DNA of 34,989 nucleotides from Deltaproteobacteria bacterium (GTDB taxonomy: Bacteria; Myxococcota; XYA12-FULL-58-9; JAFGEK01): the NCBI GenBank assembly GCA_016931625.1, contig JAFGEK010000020.1, positions 103,110 to 138,098 on the forward strand, written 5' to 3'. The position numbers and the translations under genes were made by a program. Numbering within the stretch: position 1 is the first letter of the stretch; every line of letters begins with the position of its first letter. The notes below the pieces were generated by a model. The model was not told the origin of the DNA. It saw only the letters and a program-made list of their open reading frames with translations, and ran no database searches. Below are positions 15,387 through 24,473 of the stretch, piece by piece.

Positions 15387-16310
15387 CTATTTTTTGCTAG
15401 GAAGCGGCGGTGGAGTGCTACGATTTGTGTCTTTAGGATCATTTGTCGTTATAGAGGAGGGCGTTTTAATACCTTGAGTTGGTATTGGCGTAGGCTGAGT
15501 TCGAGCAGCATTCGTGGCTTCAGGAAGCCTAAAATCTTCTTTAGGAATATTTGGCACTCCAGATGAAATGAAGTCCCAAAGCTGATTGCGTCGGTGATCA
15601 TCAAGATTTACAAACTCAACACCCATACCACGATTACTACGATCAGAAACTATACGGCGAACTACACAACTTACTGGAAACTGTAGGTGAGTAACCGGAT
15701 GAACTAACTGTAGTTCTATTTCGCTGCCAATTTCTAAAAGGGCATTGGTTTTTATAAACATGCCTCCTTTTGAAATATCTCTTGTGTACATAAGTACCAA
15801 ATCAGCGATTTCACCAAAATAACCACGAACTTGAAACTCAGTCTCGAAACGCTGAAATCGGCGACGTTCATTTGGAAAATTAGTAGTTTTATTAGGGTTT
15901 AAGTTTGAATCTAACATGAGTTTTTGTTCTATCGCTTGTGGAAAACGTTGCTCTAATTCTAGTATGAATTTTTTCCATAAAAGCAATTCATCTGGACCAT
16001 TGCCATATAATTCAACTCCAGCTCCAACTTGTTGATTATTGTTTTTTGATGGCGAGACAAAATAAGCGACGCTACCAAATAATGAAATTTTATTATTACT
16101 AAAAGGTAGAATTATATCCATACGGATAAATTGCGAAGGTTTTAATGTATACTCGGTTATTAAAAACAATCCACGAAGACTTACATCTCCAGTAACTATT
16201 TCAAGACTTTTGTTACTAAGTGAAAGGGTTACAGGAATTTGTACTCGAAAGCGTCGATCACGTCGGCCTTCAGGGTAGTTATTAATATTTTTAATGTTTG
16301 CATCACTCAT
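15387..16310 (-). CDS. Tandem PilZ-domain protein
   Basis: A 307-residue cytoplasmic protein with two PilZ domains, the fold that binds cyclic di-GMP. Domain 1 (residues about 15-115) has RRDRRFRV and GDVSLRGLF. Domain 2 (about 145-255) has ERRRFQRF and TRDISKGGMF. Both keep the arginine and D/N-x-S-x-x-G motifs needed for ligand binding. The C-terminal 50 residues are Pro/Thr-rich and disordered-looking. The ATG at 16308-16310 has AAAAGGT upstream. It converges on the TolQ/TolR operon and is divergent from fusA. A regulatory link of c-di-GMP to the motor operon is possible but only inferred from proximity. Confidence 0.9.
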   Translation of the reverse strand: MSDANIKNINNYPEGRRDRRFRVQIPVTLSLSNKSLEIVTGDVSLRGLFLITEYTLKPSQFIRMDIILPFSNNKISLFGSVAYFVSPSKNNNQQVGAGVELYGNGPDELLLWKKFILELEQRFPQAIEQKLMLDSNLNPNKTTNFPNERRRFQRFETEFQVRGYFGEIADLVLMYTRDISKGGMFIKTNALLEIGSEIELQLVHPVTHLQFPVSCVVRRIVSDRSNRGMGVEFVNLDDHRRNQLWDFISSGVPNIPKEDFRLPEATNAARTQPTPIPTQGIKTPSSITTNDPKDTNRSTPPPLPSKK

Positions 16311-16536
16311 AATATTACCTTTTAAATGAGAGACACGTTGCGTTAAAACTACCGTTTTTTTATAAGCATATCTTATTATCGACTTAGATACCTAATTTAT
16401 CCAAAACTGAATATGAATTAGTAAAGAAGATCCAAAAAGTTAATTGATAGATGTTTGTCCAGTTTCTTTGAGAAATATTAATTAAATAGTAAAAGTTTCG
16501 ATAGGTATTTTTAAAATCATGTTTGCATAATTTTTT

Positions 16537-16542
16537 TATAAT
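16537..16542 (+). promoter_or_regulatory. Possible -10 box for fusA
   Basis: TATAAT at 16537-16542, about 44 bases before the EF-G start, in a 275-base AT-rich spacer divergent to the PilZ gene. No convincing -35 box is seen, so this is tentative. Nothing else recognisable is present in the spacer. Confidence 0.35.
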
Positions 16543-16585
16543 TTAAATGTCAGTAAACATGAATAAAAACGAGGTAGTTTAAGTT

Positions 16586-18610
16586 ATGGTTAAGTTGTCG
16601 TCGGTTCGTAATATTGGCATAGCTGCTCACATTGATGCTGGCAAAACTACGCTAACAGAGCGATTTTTATATTATTCGGGAAAAATTCACCGTGTTGGCG
16701 ACATTGATGAGGGCGATACCCAGATGGACTGGATGGCCCAAGAACGTGAACGCGGTATTACGATAACTGCCGCAGCAACTACGGTACCTTGGCGAAATCA
16801 CGAGATCCATCTAATCGATACACCAGGGCACGTAGATTTTACCATAGAAGTTGAACGTTCATTACGAGTACTTGATGGTGCAGTAATCATATTATGTGCT
16901 GTTTCAGGTGTTGAGCCACAGAGCGAAACGGTCTGGCATCAAGCTGATAAATTCAAAGTTCCTCGCATTGTTTTTATTAATAAAATGGATCGTCTTGGAG
17001 CAAATTTCGCTGCAGTGGTGGATGAATTGCGAACTCGTTTTAAAGCAAACCCTGCAGTAATATATTTTCCTATAGGGGCTGAAGATAAATTCTATGGCGT
17101 TGTTGATATAATTGAACAAAAAGCTTTGTATTTTAGTGGTGTTGAAAACGAATCGCCACGATTTGATATGGTACCATCAGATATGCGTAATGATGTGATA
17201 ATGGCGCGTGAGCAATTGGTTGAGCTTGTGGCAGATTTCGATGATGTTATAGCTGAAAAATACCTTAATGGAACTGAAATTAGTACAGCGGAACTAAAAA
17301 GCGCTTTACGAAAAGGGGTGCTTACTAATCGAGTCGTTCCGATATTGTGTGGTACAGCTTTGCGTAACAAAGGTGTACAACCATGTCTTGATGCTGTGGT
17401 TGATTATTTACCTTCACCGCTTGAAGTACCGCCAATTGAAGGTGTTAATCCAGAATCAGGATTACATGAATTACGGGAGCCTGACACTAAAACACCTTTT
17501 GCTGCGCTTGCGTTTAAAATAATGATGGAGCATGGCAGACGACAGGTTTATTTAAGAATTTATTCTGGTAATGTTACCCCTGGTCAAGAAGTTTACAATC
17601 CTCGCATTGGTCATAGTGAAAAAATAGCGCGTTTATTTTCAGTGCATGCAAATAAACGTGAACGCATTGACAAAGCTGGTCCCGGATTAATTGTTACTGC
17701 AAATGGTTTAAAAGAAACAATGACCGGCGATACGTTATGCGCCGCGACTGCACCAATAATTTTTGAGCCCATTGATTCATATGAACCAGTAATTAGCGCT
17801 GCAATAGAAGCACGTTCACAAGCAGAAAAAGAAAAGCTTGATTTTGCTTTGAATAAAATTGTAGATGAAGATCCAACTTTCCAAGTGCGATATGATGATG
17901 AAACCGGTCAAACACTTATTGCGGGCATGGGCGAACTGCACTTGGATATTATTATTGATCGTTTGGCACGTGAATATAATGTGACAGCAAATATTGGAAA
18001 ACCCGAAGTAGTATTTCGAGAGACAATATCAATCACCAATACTGCAAATGCTGATTTTATGCGGCAAATTGAAGAAAAAACAATGTTTGGACAAGCACAA
18101 GTTCGCATAATTCCGCAACCGCGCAGTAGTGGCGTTGAAATATTAGCCACAATCAATGATGATGCTGATATTCCATCGGCAATTATTTCAGCCGCACTAG
18201 AGGGCATCAAAGAAGGTGGAAGTTCAGGACCCCATGGTTATCCTCTTGATGATTATAAAGCAGAACTTATAGGTTTAGAGTACCGCCCGAGTGTTTCAAC
18301 TGAGACAGCGCATCGAATTGCAGCTGGTGAAGCTATGCGTCAAGCTGTACGTGAAGCAAAACCAATGTTGCTTGAACCGATAATGAATGTTGAAATTACC
18401 GCTCCAGATGAATCATTAGGTGATATTTTGGGGGATTTAAATGCACGTCATAGTCAAATAACTAATGTAGGTTTTCGTGGTGATAAAAGAGTAATTAACG
18501 CTAATGTTCCCTTGCGACGTATGTTTGGCTATGCCACACTTCTACGTTCATTATCACAAGGAAGAGCTAGTTTTAGTATGCAATTTGAACGTTATGATAC
18601 TTGGCTATAA
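16586..18610 (+). CDS. fusA: Elongation factor G (stand-alone copy)
   Basis: A translational GTPase of 674 residues that moves tRNA-mRNA during elongation. G1 is AHIDAGKTT (residues 14-22), the switch region is MDWMAQERERGITIT, G3 is DTPGH (78-82) and G4 is NKMD. The remaining domains are complete to the C-terminal FGYATLLRSLSQGRASFSM. It is somewhat shorter than the usual 690-705 residues and is not next to rpsL, rpsG or tuf, so it may be a second EF-G paralogue rather than the main one from the str operon. The domain IV tip (SSGPHGYPLDDYKAELIG) differs from the common consensus, which fits a paralogue. GAGGT about 12 bases before the ATG is a distant ribosome site. Confidence 0.93.
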   Translation: MVKLSSVRNIGIAAHIDAGKTTLTERFLYYSGKIHRVGDIDEGDTQMDWMAQERERGITITAAATTVPWRNHEIHLIDTPGHVDFTIEVERSLRVLDGAVIILCAVSGVEPQSETVWHQADKFKVPRIVFINKMDRLGANFAAVVDELRTRFKANPAVIYFPIGAEDKFYGVVDIIEQKALYFSGVENESPRFDMVPSDMRNDVIMAREQLVELVADFDDVIAEKYLNGTEISTAELKSALRKGVLTNRVVPILCGTALRNKGVQPCLDAVVDYLPSPLEVPPIEGVNPESGLHELREPDTKTPFAALAFKIMMEHGRRQVYLRIYSGNVTPGQEVYNPRIGHSEKIARLFSVHANKRERIDKAGPGLIVTANGLKETMTGDTLCAATAPIIFEPIDSYEPVISAAIEARSQAEKEKLDFALNKIVDEDPTFQVRYDDETGQTLIAGMGELHLDIIIDRLAREYNVTANIGKPEVVFRETISITNTANADFMRQIEEKTMFGQAQVRIIPQPRSSGVEILATINDDADIPSAIISAALEGIKEGGSSGPHGYPLDDYKAELIGLEYRPSVSTETAHRIAAGEAMRQAVREAKPMLLEPIMNVEITAPDESLGDILGDLNARHSQITNVGFRGDKRVINANVPLRRMFGYATLLRSLSQGRASFSMQFERYDTWL

Positions 18611-18711
18611 AATTGAGCTTATTCTGTGATATGTATTTTGGGTACAAGCAAACTGCAGGTGCTTTATTTTGATATGCTAGCTGCAATTTGTGAACATTTA
18701 TGGAGGAGCGT

Positions 18712-21348
18712 ATGAGCCAGGAGACAAGCAAAATACTTGTCGTCATCGGCGACCCTTCCTTTTCTGGAGTAGTTAATGTCGCTTTGCAGCATCCTAGTAT
18801 GCAAGTTGAATCGGCAGAAGGCGAGCAGAATATTGTTAATGCTTTAACTACCGAGCAATACGATGCAGTTATTGTTGGTGGAAAAATTGGTCGACGAGGT
18901 CCATTGGTGTTGTGTGACGTAGTTCGTATACGTCAGACTCACGCAACAGTTTTAGTGCTGCTACGCGATGAAACTGATGACGCACAATATAAAGAACACT
19001 GCTCTCGAAATTTAGATCGGGTAAAATACCTTGATCTTCGTAATGTCCCTGTCGGTTTTGAACAAGGTTTAAAGATACGCAGTGAAACATTAGAACTGTT
19101 GCAAATAGAAGAAGAGGTAAAAAGTGCAGCTCTTTGGCCTCAACAATTAGTGGCACCCGCAGATTTAGCGCAGCAACCTAAAAGTAAAATAACTAAAGAA
19201 CGTAATGATTATAATGAAGATAATTACAATGAAGATAGTGAAACAGCAGAAAACGCAATATTTGATAAGCCATTAACTGAAGATGATCTAGCATTTGCGG
19301 CAAGATTAGCAGTTCGCACTCGTGGTGTCGATTTTCGCTCGCCTATGCAAGCATCGCAAGCCCCAGAAGGAACTGACCGCGCTACTGCGAAATTGCGAGA
19401 TAGAGTGCGTGAACTTGAACGTCAATTGGCATATTTGGCATTTGTATATGCTAAAAGATTGCAAGAATTTGAAGGATCTGAATACCGCATAGAACAAGCA
19501 GAATCAAAGAATAACGCTTTTGAACAAGAACTATCACGTTTGCAAAATGAGAGTGAACAAGAAACTGAACGACTACAGAATCAGACAAATACTCTAATCG
19601 AAAAACTTGAAGAACAAACACACCGAGCAGAAATTGCTCAAAAAAAACTACAAGAGTCAGCAGTAGAGATTGAACGATTACGAGAAGATATTCGTACCAA
19701 AGAAGCTGGATTTATTAATACCCTTAAACAAGCACAAGAAGCTTTTGCACAAATACGAGAGCAATCTAATCAAACCTTAGCTCTGCATGAACGAAGGACT
19801 AATGAGCTTGAAGAAAAATTGCATACTATTGAACAAGAACTATCCGAAACTCGTAATGCAAAAGAGCGAGCAATATTACGACTAACAGAATTGACTAGCG
19901 AGCTAGAATCACGTGCGCAACTTGTTGGTGAACTCAATGTCACAAAAGATAACCTTGCAACACAGATTCAAGTTGTTGAACAGCTACAAAACCGTATAAG
20001 TACTTTAGAAGGTGAATTACTTAGCGCACGAAATGACATTATTGAACGTACAAGAAGAGAAGTAGAGCTAATTGAAAATAATAATCAAGAACGTGATGCG
20101 ATTTTAGCAGAAAAGGTAGCAGCTATTGCTAGAAGCGAACAACGGTGCGAAAAGCTTGAGAGCAATCTTGAGTCTATCAATCTGACCATTACCGATCGCG
20201 AGCGCGAGGTGGCAACCTTGGCGGCACGACTTGATGCTAGTGATAATGAAGTAAGAAAGCTTAGTGAAGCAGTTGACACCCGTGAAAAAGAATTGGTTCG
20301 TATACGAAAAGTTGAAAGCGATTTGCGCAATGAACTTGAGCGCACCAAAGTTCGAGGGATTGAGAGTGCACTTGATGCTCGATTAGTTGCAATCGAAGAA
20401 CATGCACGGTTAGCAGCAGAAGCAACTTCTCGTCAAAGTGATTATTGGGCAAGTTTTGAGCAACGCTCTACCAAACAAGCGTTATTAACAGATCGATTGT
20501 TACGTATTATCGAGCCTTCAGATAATTCTGCGAGTAATAATAAAGAATCACCAGAAATTGCAGCGCAACGCCTTGTTGAAAGTATGTATCCCAATTCAGT
20601 TTCCAAAGGCCGCAGGCATCGTTTTAGACAAAGACCATGGTTGTTATTGCTATTTGGGCTAATCATAGTGGCGATTATTGGCACAGTTATAGGTTTTGCT
20701 TGGTTTAAGTTCGCTAATGATACAAGGAATTCAGTCAGTGATGCAAAATTAGAAAACGCCTCAGAAGCCTCAGGCGCATCGGAGAACTCTGAAACTCTGA
20801 TAGTACGAGCCACTACAACAAAAGCAGATGAAAGCACGCTGACTAACAAAAAAAATGGCACTGCATCAGATAAAAAAGGCGCCTCATCGCCGCAAAAAAA
20901 TGGCGACAACCAAGAGCAACAAAATAATAAACCAACTGATGATAAAAAGGACAATAGCAATCAAATAACAAACGAAAAAAAGGATAGACAAAATAATAAA
21001 GACAATAAAGAAAAGAATAAGGATAAAAAAATAAAAGATGACAGTGCTGCTAAAGAAAAAACAGAATTGTCAATTACTCTTTCTGATGACGAACGCAAAG
21101 AACTTCGTCGTGAGTTATTCTCTGCCTATAAAGCGAAGAAATGGTCAAATGCCATTAAAGCAGGCCAACGTTTGCAAGCCTCTGGGAAAATTGATTGGGA
21201 AGCTCAATTAAAATTAGCACGGGCGTACCGTAGTGCAGATAAAAATGCAGAAGCAATCGATGCGTTTAAAAAATTCTTAGAAAATTATCCTGATAATAAG
21301 TATGCAGATGAGGCTAAAAAAACTATAGAAAAGCTAACTAAAAAGTAA
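18712..21348 (+). CDS. Pseudo-receiver / coiled-coil / transmembrane / TPR-like protein
   Basis: An 878-residue inner-membrane protein of unusual make-up. Residues 1-125 resemble a receiver domain (KILVVIGDPSFSGVV, YDAVIVGGKIG), but the phosphoacceptor aspartate is replaced by glycine. Residues about 220-600 form a long Glu/Gln/Arg-rich coiled coil. A single membrane helix lies at about 641-665 (LLLLFGLIIVAIIGTVIGF). A Lys/Asn/Asp-rich low-complexity linker follows (about 690-780), then a TPR-like helical domain (about 785-878: AYRSADKNAEAIDAFKKFL). The C-terminus should be periplasmic. The pseudo-receiver plus coiled coil recalls AglZ and FrzS of Myxococcus, which lack this membrane and TPR part. 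The ATG at 18712 has GGAGGA four bases upstream; the ATG at 18700 does not. It overlaps the DTW gene by 11 bases at the 3' end. Confidence 0.8.
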   Translation: MSQETSKILVVIGDPSFSGVVNVALQHPSMQVESAEGEQNIVNALTTEQYDAVIVGGKIGRRGPLVLCDVVRIRQTHATVLVLLRDETDDAQYKEHCSRNLDRVKYLDLRNVPVGFEQGLKIRSETLELLQIEEEVKSAALWPQQLVAPADLAQQPKSKITKERNDYNEDNYNEDSETAENAIFDKPLTEDDLAFAARLAVRTRGVDFRSPMQASQAPEGTDRATAKLRDRVRELERQLAYLAFVYAKRLQEFEGSEYRIEQAESKNNAFEQELSRLQNESEQETERLQNQTNTLIEKLEEQTHRAEIAQKKLQESAVEIERLREDIRTKEAGFINTLKQAQEAFAQIREQSNQTLALHERRTNELEEKLHTIEQELSETRNAKERAILRLTELTSELESRAQLVGELNVTKDNLATQIQVVEQLQNRISTLEGELLSARNDIIERTRREVELIENNNQERDAILAEKVAAIARSEQRCEKLESNLESINLTITDREREVATLAARLDASDNEVRKLSEAVDTREKELVRIRKVESDLRNELERTKVRGIESALDARLVAIEEHARLAAEATSRQSDYWASFEQRSTKQALLTDRLLRIIEPSDNSASNNKESPEIAAQRLVESMYPNSVSKGRRHRFRQRPWLLLLFGLIIVAIIGTVIGFAWFKFANDTRNSVSDAKLENASEASGASENSETLIVRATTTKADESTLTNKKNGTASDKKGASSPQKNGDNQEQQNNKPTDDKKDNSNQITNEKKDRQNNKDNKEKNKDKKIKDDSAAKEKTELSITLSDDERKELRRELFSAYKAKKWSNAIKAGQRLQASGKIDWEAQLKLARAYRSADKNAEAIDAFKKFLENYPDNKYADEAKKTIEKLTKK

Positions 21349-22480
21349 TACTGTTTTTTGCTAGAGCCTTGGTGATCGCTACAGTATATCCCATATAATC
21401 AGCAGCCCGACCAGCAAATGGCGTTTGTTCTGGGGCAATGTTATGCCTTGCCGAAATATCATGGAGTTTACCACAGGATTTATGCTGTTGGTTGCAATAG
21501 ATACTTTTAAGTAGAAGCGATGGTCTGTTGGTGTCACTAAAATACTGTTTCCAAATATTTAGTATGCTTTTATTCCATGCGGCTATAATATCGTTAGGAG
21601 TTAAGAATTTTGCAAACTTTTGTTGAAGCTCGGTTAGTGAAATACCACTAACTATTTTATCTTTAGATATACGCATGCGGTGCAAAATAAAATCATCAAG
21701 ATATTGCGTAGAGTTTATATAGGCTGCGAAAGTTGCGTGGTCACGTAAACGCCAAGCAGTCCAATAAAGTAAATTTGTCTCGACGGCGGTACGAATGAAT
21801 TCACCATATATGATTACGGAACTATTTATTTGCGCTCTAGTGGTTTTATCAATTCCAAACGGTTTTGGTGGTGATAAACGAATACGGCGAAAGGGTGCAT
21901 ACGGTCGTTGCTGTCGTAAATCTATATGGTGTTCGATCATAGCAGTAAAAGCAGCGAGTAATTGCGCTAATCCCTCAGTTTTGGGTTCAAGTATTTGTAG
22001 GGCTGCAATTATTGCCTCAATAGTTGACATGCAATGCAAAGCCGGTTCACGACGAATACGATAAAGCCCAGGCATTTTAGGGCGTACTGATATTTGTGGC
22101 ATTGTAGCAAGGAATTCGGTTTTTTTAATAATGCTTTTAGCTTGTGACCAGGTGCCATCAATTACCACTAAGCTTTGTGGACGTTCATGTGTAGCTAGAG
22201 ATTCGAGTTCTCGTGCCTTAGGACCTGGATATAATAACATTGCCCCTGACGGCGTTTGATGTGACCATGTGCGTTGATGAGCAAAATCTTTTCCATAAAT
22301 ATCTATATGTATTTGCGATAAGCCCAGACGTACTAAACGTACTGAGCCAAGAGGGTGAAATCGCTCGCGTGGATGTTGCAAAAGATATATTGGGGTTTGG
22401 TTGTGTACTAAAGGTACAGTTGAGCAAATGCATGCAAATAAAGGTCGATTGCAGTGATAACAGCTTTGACGAGTAATCAT
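21338..22480 (-). CDS. DTW-domain tRNA-uridine aminocarboxypropyltransferase-like protein with C-terminal extension
   Basis: The N-terminal half (residues 1-200) is a DTW domain, the family (TapT/YfiP) that transfers the 3-amino-3-carboxypropyl group of SAM to tRNA uridine. It has the cysteine cluster CYHCNRPLFACIC, GSVRLVRLGL, the signature VVIDGTWSQAKSI, and RIRREPALHCMSTIEA. E. coli TapT has about 230 residues, whereas this protein has 380. The extra 180 residues are helical, with a small CNQQHKSCGKLHD motif near residue 335, and match no domain I recognise. It is divergent from the patatin-like gene. A plausible -10 (TATTAT on this strand near 22505-22510) precedes the start. Confidence 0.82.
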   Translation of the reverse strand: MITRQSCYHCNRPLFACICSTVPLVHNQTPIYLLQHPRERFHPLGSVRLVRLGLSQIHIDIYGKDFAHQRTWSHQTPSGAMLLYPGPKARELESLATHERPQSLVVIDGTWSQAKSIIKKTEFLATMPQISVRPKMPGLYRIRREPALHCMSTIEAIIAALQILEPKTEGLAQLLAAFTAMIEHHIDLRQQRPYAPFRRIRLSPPKPFGIDKTTRAQINSSVIIYGEFIRTAVETNLLYWTAWRLRDHATFAAYINSTQYLDDFILHRMRISKDKIVSGISLTELQQKFAKFLTPNDIIAAWNKSILNIWKQYFSDTNRPSLLLKSIYCNQQHKSCGKLHDISARHNIAPEQTPFAGRAADYMGYTVAITKALAKNSITF

Positions 22481-22517
22481 TTATTACCTGGCATCCTGAT
22501 AGATATAATAGTTAGCA

Positions 22518-22547
22518 TTTACATGTTAAATAGAAACACTGTATGAT
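22518..22547 (+). promoter_or_regulatory. Probable sigma-70 promoter for the patatin-like gene
   Basis: TTTACA (22518-22523), 18-base spacer, TATGAT (22542-22547), about 60 bases ahead of the ATG at 22608. Both boxes are one or two mismatches from consensus. Confidence 0.4.
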
Positions 22548-22607
22548 TTGCCTTTAAAAGTTTAATCACTTTGATTTTATAAGGAAAATTCATAAAAGGA
22601 CCTTAAG

Positions 22608-23633
22608 ATGAAGCATTATTTATACACATTTTTATGCATAATACTTATTGCTGGCTGTTCTTCGGCTCCACCTCCAAAAGTTGCAACTACCAATGATGCA
22701 ACAACAAATCAAACAACCGGTGATACAACAGAGCCGCAAAAACCGGTTGAGCCACCTCTTTTAAAAGTAATCGACCCACCCAAAATTGCTTTAGTACTTG
22801 GTGGTGGTGGTGCTCGTGGTTTTGCACATATTGGTGTACTTAGAATATTAGAACGAGAGAAGATACCAATTAATCTTATTGTAGGTACTTCGGTGGGTAG
22901 CCTAATTGGTGCCTTATATGCATCTGATCCAAATACTTTTGAGCTTGAATGGACAGCTTTTAAGATAAACAAAGAAGACCTATTTGATTTTTCGATTTTT
23001 GCCGCAAAAACTGGGCCGGTAAAAGGTGAAGCGATTCAAGCATTTGTTAGCAATAGTATTAAAGTTCGCAATATTGAGCAGTTCCCGGTGCCTTATATCG
23101 CTATTGCTGCAGATTTAAATACTGGAGAACGTGTAGAATTTACTAAAGGGAGTATAGTTGACGCAGTTCGTGCTTCGGTGTCAATTCCTGGAGTGTTTAC
23201 TCCGGCACGCATTGGTAATCGCACATTAGTAGATGGTGGGGTTGTGGCTAACTTAGCTGTGGATGTTGCCAGAGCACATGGCGCAGATATTGTAATTGCT
23301 TCGGATATCAACCAAAATGTTATTGATTATAATGTTACGGATGTAGTCAGTATAATTCTGCAAAGCATTAATATCATGATGGGTGAAGCAGCTAAAGTAC
23401 AGAGCAAATTAGCTGATGTGGTTATAGTGCCTAAAATTGGTGATGTGGGTACATTGGATTTTAGCCAGAAAAAGCGCTGCATGGCCGAAGGTATTTCTGC
23501 AACCAGCGCCAATATTGCCGCTATTCGTGCGGCAATTGATAAGTACTATAAAGACCATGGTGGTGTTGCGCCTTCAGCTCAGGCCGCTAGGTTAGAATCT
23601 CTTAAGAATGCTGCAGTAACTGCAAGCAAATAA
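22608..23633 (+). CDS. Patatin-like phospholipase, lipoprotein (RssA-like)
   Basis: A 341-residue predicted lipoprotein. A signal peptide with lipobox LIAGC puts the acylated Cys at residue 17, followed by a Thr/Pro-rich spacer to about residue 56. The patatin domain then carries the oxyanion loop LVLGGGGARGFAHIGVL (62-78), the nucleophile Ser95 in GTSVGS and the dyad aspartate in LVDGGVVANL, all intact. It should act as an acyl hydrolase at a membrane surface facing the periplasm or exterior. RssA-type homologues in E. coli are cytoplasmic-side proteins, so the lipoprotein form is notable. AAAGGA lies about eight bases before the start. It is monocistronic by context. Confidence 0.93.
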   Translation: MKHYLYTFLCIILIAGCSSAPPPKVATTNDATTNQTTGDTTEPQKPVEPPLLKVIDPPKIALVLGGGGARGFAHIGVLRILEREKIPINLIVGTSVGSLIGALYASDPNTFELEWTAFKINKEDLFDFSIFAAKTGPVKGEAIQAFVSNSIKVRNIEQFPVPYIAIAADLNTGERVEFTKGSIVDAVRASVSIPGVFTPARIGNRTLVDGGVVANLAVDVARAHGADIVIASDINQNVIDYNVTDVVSIILQSINIMMGEAAKVQSKLADVVIVPKIGDVGTLDFSQKKRCMAEGISATSANIAAIRAAIDKYYKDHGGVAPSAQAARLESLKNAAVTASK

Positions 23634-23646
23634 AAATTACATTAAA

Positions 23647-23692
23647 AGCTTTGTCGCATGTATGCTAAAATAATTAAACATGCGGCAAAGCT
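23647..23692 (+). terminator. Long hairpin after the patatin-like gene
   Basis: Arms AGCTTTGTCGCATGT (23647-23661) and ACATGCGGCAAAGCT (23678-23692) pair over 15 bp with a single G-U wobble and a 16-base AT-rich loop. It begins 13 bases after the stop. The following ATATTTAG is a poor U tract, so terminator function is likely but not certain. It may also stabilise the mRNA 3' end. Confidence 0.6.
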
Positions 23693-23747
23693 ATATTTAG
23701 TATATCAAGATTAACTTTCGTTTATTTGCATCTTATTTAATACTTCG

Positions 23748-23775
23748 TTGCACCTATGCCCAGTATTTTTATCCT
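23748..23775 (+). promoter_or_regulatory. Possible promoter for the MarC-family gene
   Basis: TTGCAC (23748-23753), 16-base spacer, TATCCT (23770-23775), about 38 bases before the ATG at 23813. Tentative. Confidence 0.3.
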
Positions 23776-23812
23776 ATTGATTTGTTTGTAATATGGTGTT
23801 TGGAGTGCGGCA

Positions 23813-24454
23813 ATGACATGTATAATGCTGTTTATCAAATCATTCGTTGGCTTTTTTGCGGTTATGGATCCCATAGGGGCTATCCCTGTTTTTGTAATAA
23901 TGACAGCAAGGCATTCACCGAGTGAACAAAATTCTATAATTCACCGCGCTTTGTTGACCACACTTGCCGTATTGGCATTTTTTGGCTTTGCGCATGCGTG
24001 GATTTTTAATTTTTTAGGTTTTACAATGGGAGCATTTCGGGCTGCGGGTGGCTTTTTTTTGTTCTTCTTAGCTTTTGAAATGCTAATGACACGAAGTACT
24101 TGGCTTCGACGCAATACCAGCGAAAACGAAGGAGGTATAAGTAAAATTGATATTGCTATAACACCACTTGCAATACCGTTATTAGCAGGCCCGGCAACGA
24201 TTACTGCAGTTGTATTAGCATTTTCTAAAGCACAAGGGTATATGCAGAATATCATTATTGCAATCGCTTTAATTATGGTGTGTGCAACTACTTGGGTCTT
24301 ATTACGTATCGCAAATCGGATACACAACTATCTTGGTCAGAGCGGCACGAAAGTAGTCACGAGCATGATGGGTTTAATTCTTGGGGCTATTGCGGTACAG
24401 TTTATGGCCGAAGGTTTACTTGAATTGTTTCCTGCACTCGGACATCATTTTTAA
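23813..24454 (+). CDS. MarC family (UPF0056) integral membrane protein
   Basis: A 213-residue protein with about six hydrophobic helices. It opens with the family hallmark FVGFFAVMDPIGAIPVFV, then AFRAAGGFFLFFLAFEML, and the second repeat hallmark IAITPLAIPLLAGPATITAV. It ends with MGLILGAIAVQFMAEGL. Length and topology are typical. The MarC family is widespread, and its transport role is not firmly established. The gene has a GGAG ribosome site nine bases upstream and converges on the M20 peptidase gene 20 bases away. Confidence 0.92.
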   Translation: MTCIMLFIKSFVGFFAVMDPIGAIPVFVIMTARHSPSEQNSIIHRALLTTLAVLAFFGFAHAWIFNFLGFTMGAFRAAGGFFLFFLAFEMLMTRSTWLRRNTSENEGGISKIDIAITPLAIPLLAGPATITAVVLAFSKAQGYMQNIIIAIALIMVCATTWVLLRIANRIHNYLGQSGTKVVTSMMGLILGAIAVQFMAEGLLELFPALGHHF

Positions 24455-24473
24455 TTTATTATTGCAATAGAGA

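Noticed and set aside
18640-18670. Terminator after fusA (AAGCA...TGCTT then TATTTT)
   Set aside because: Only five A/T-leaning pairs with a nine-base loop; too weak to call.
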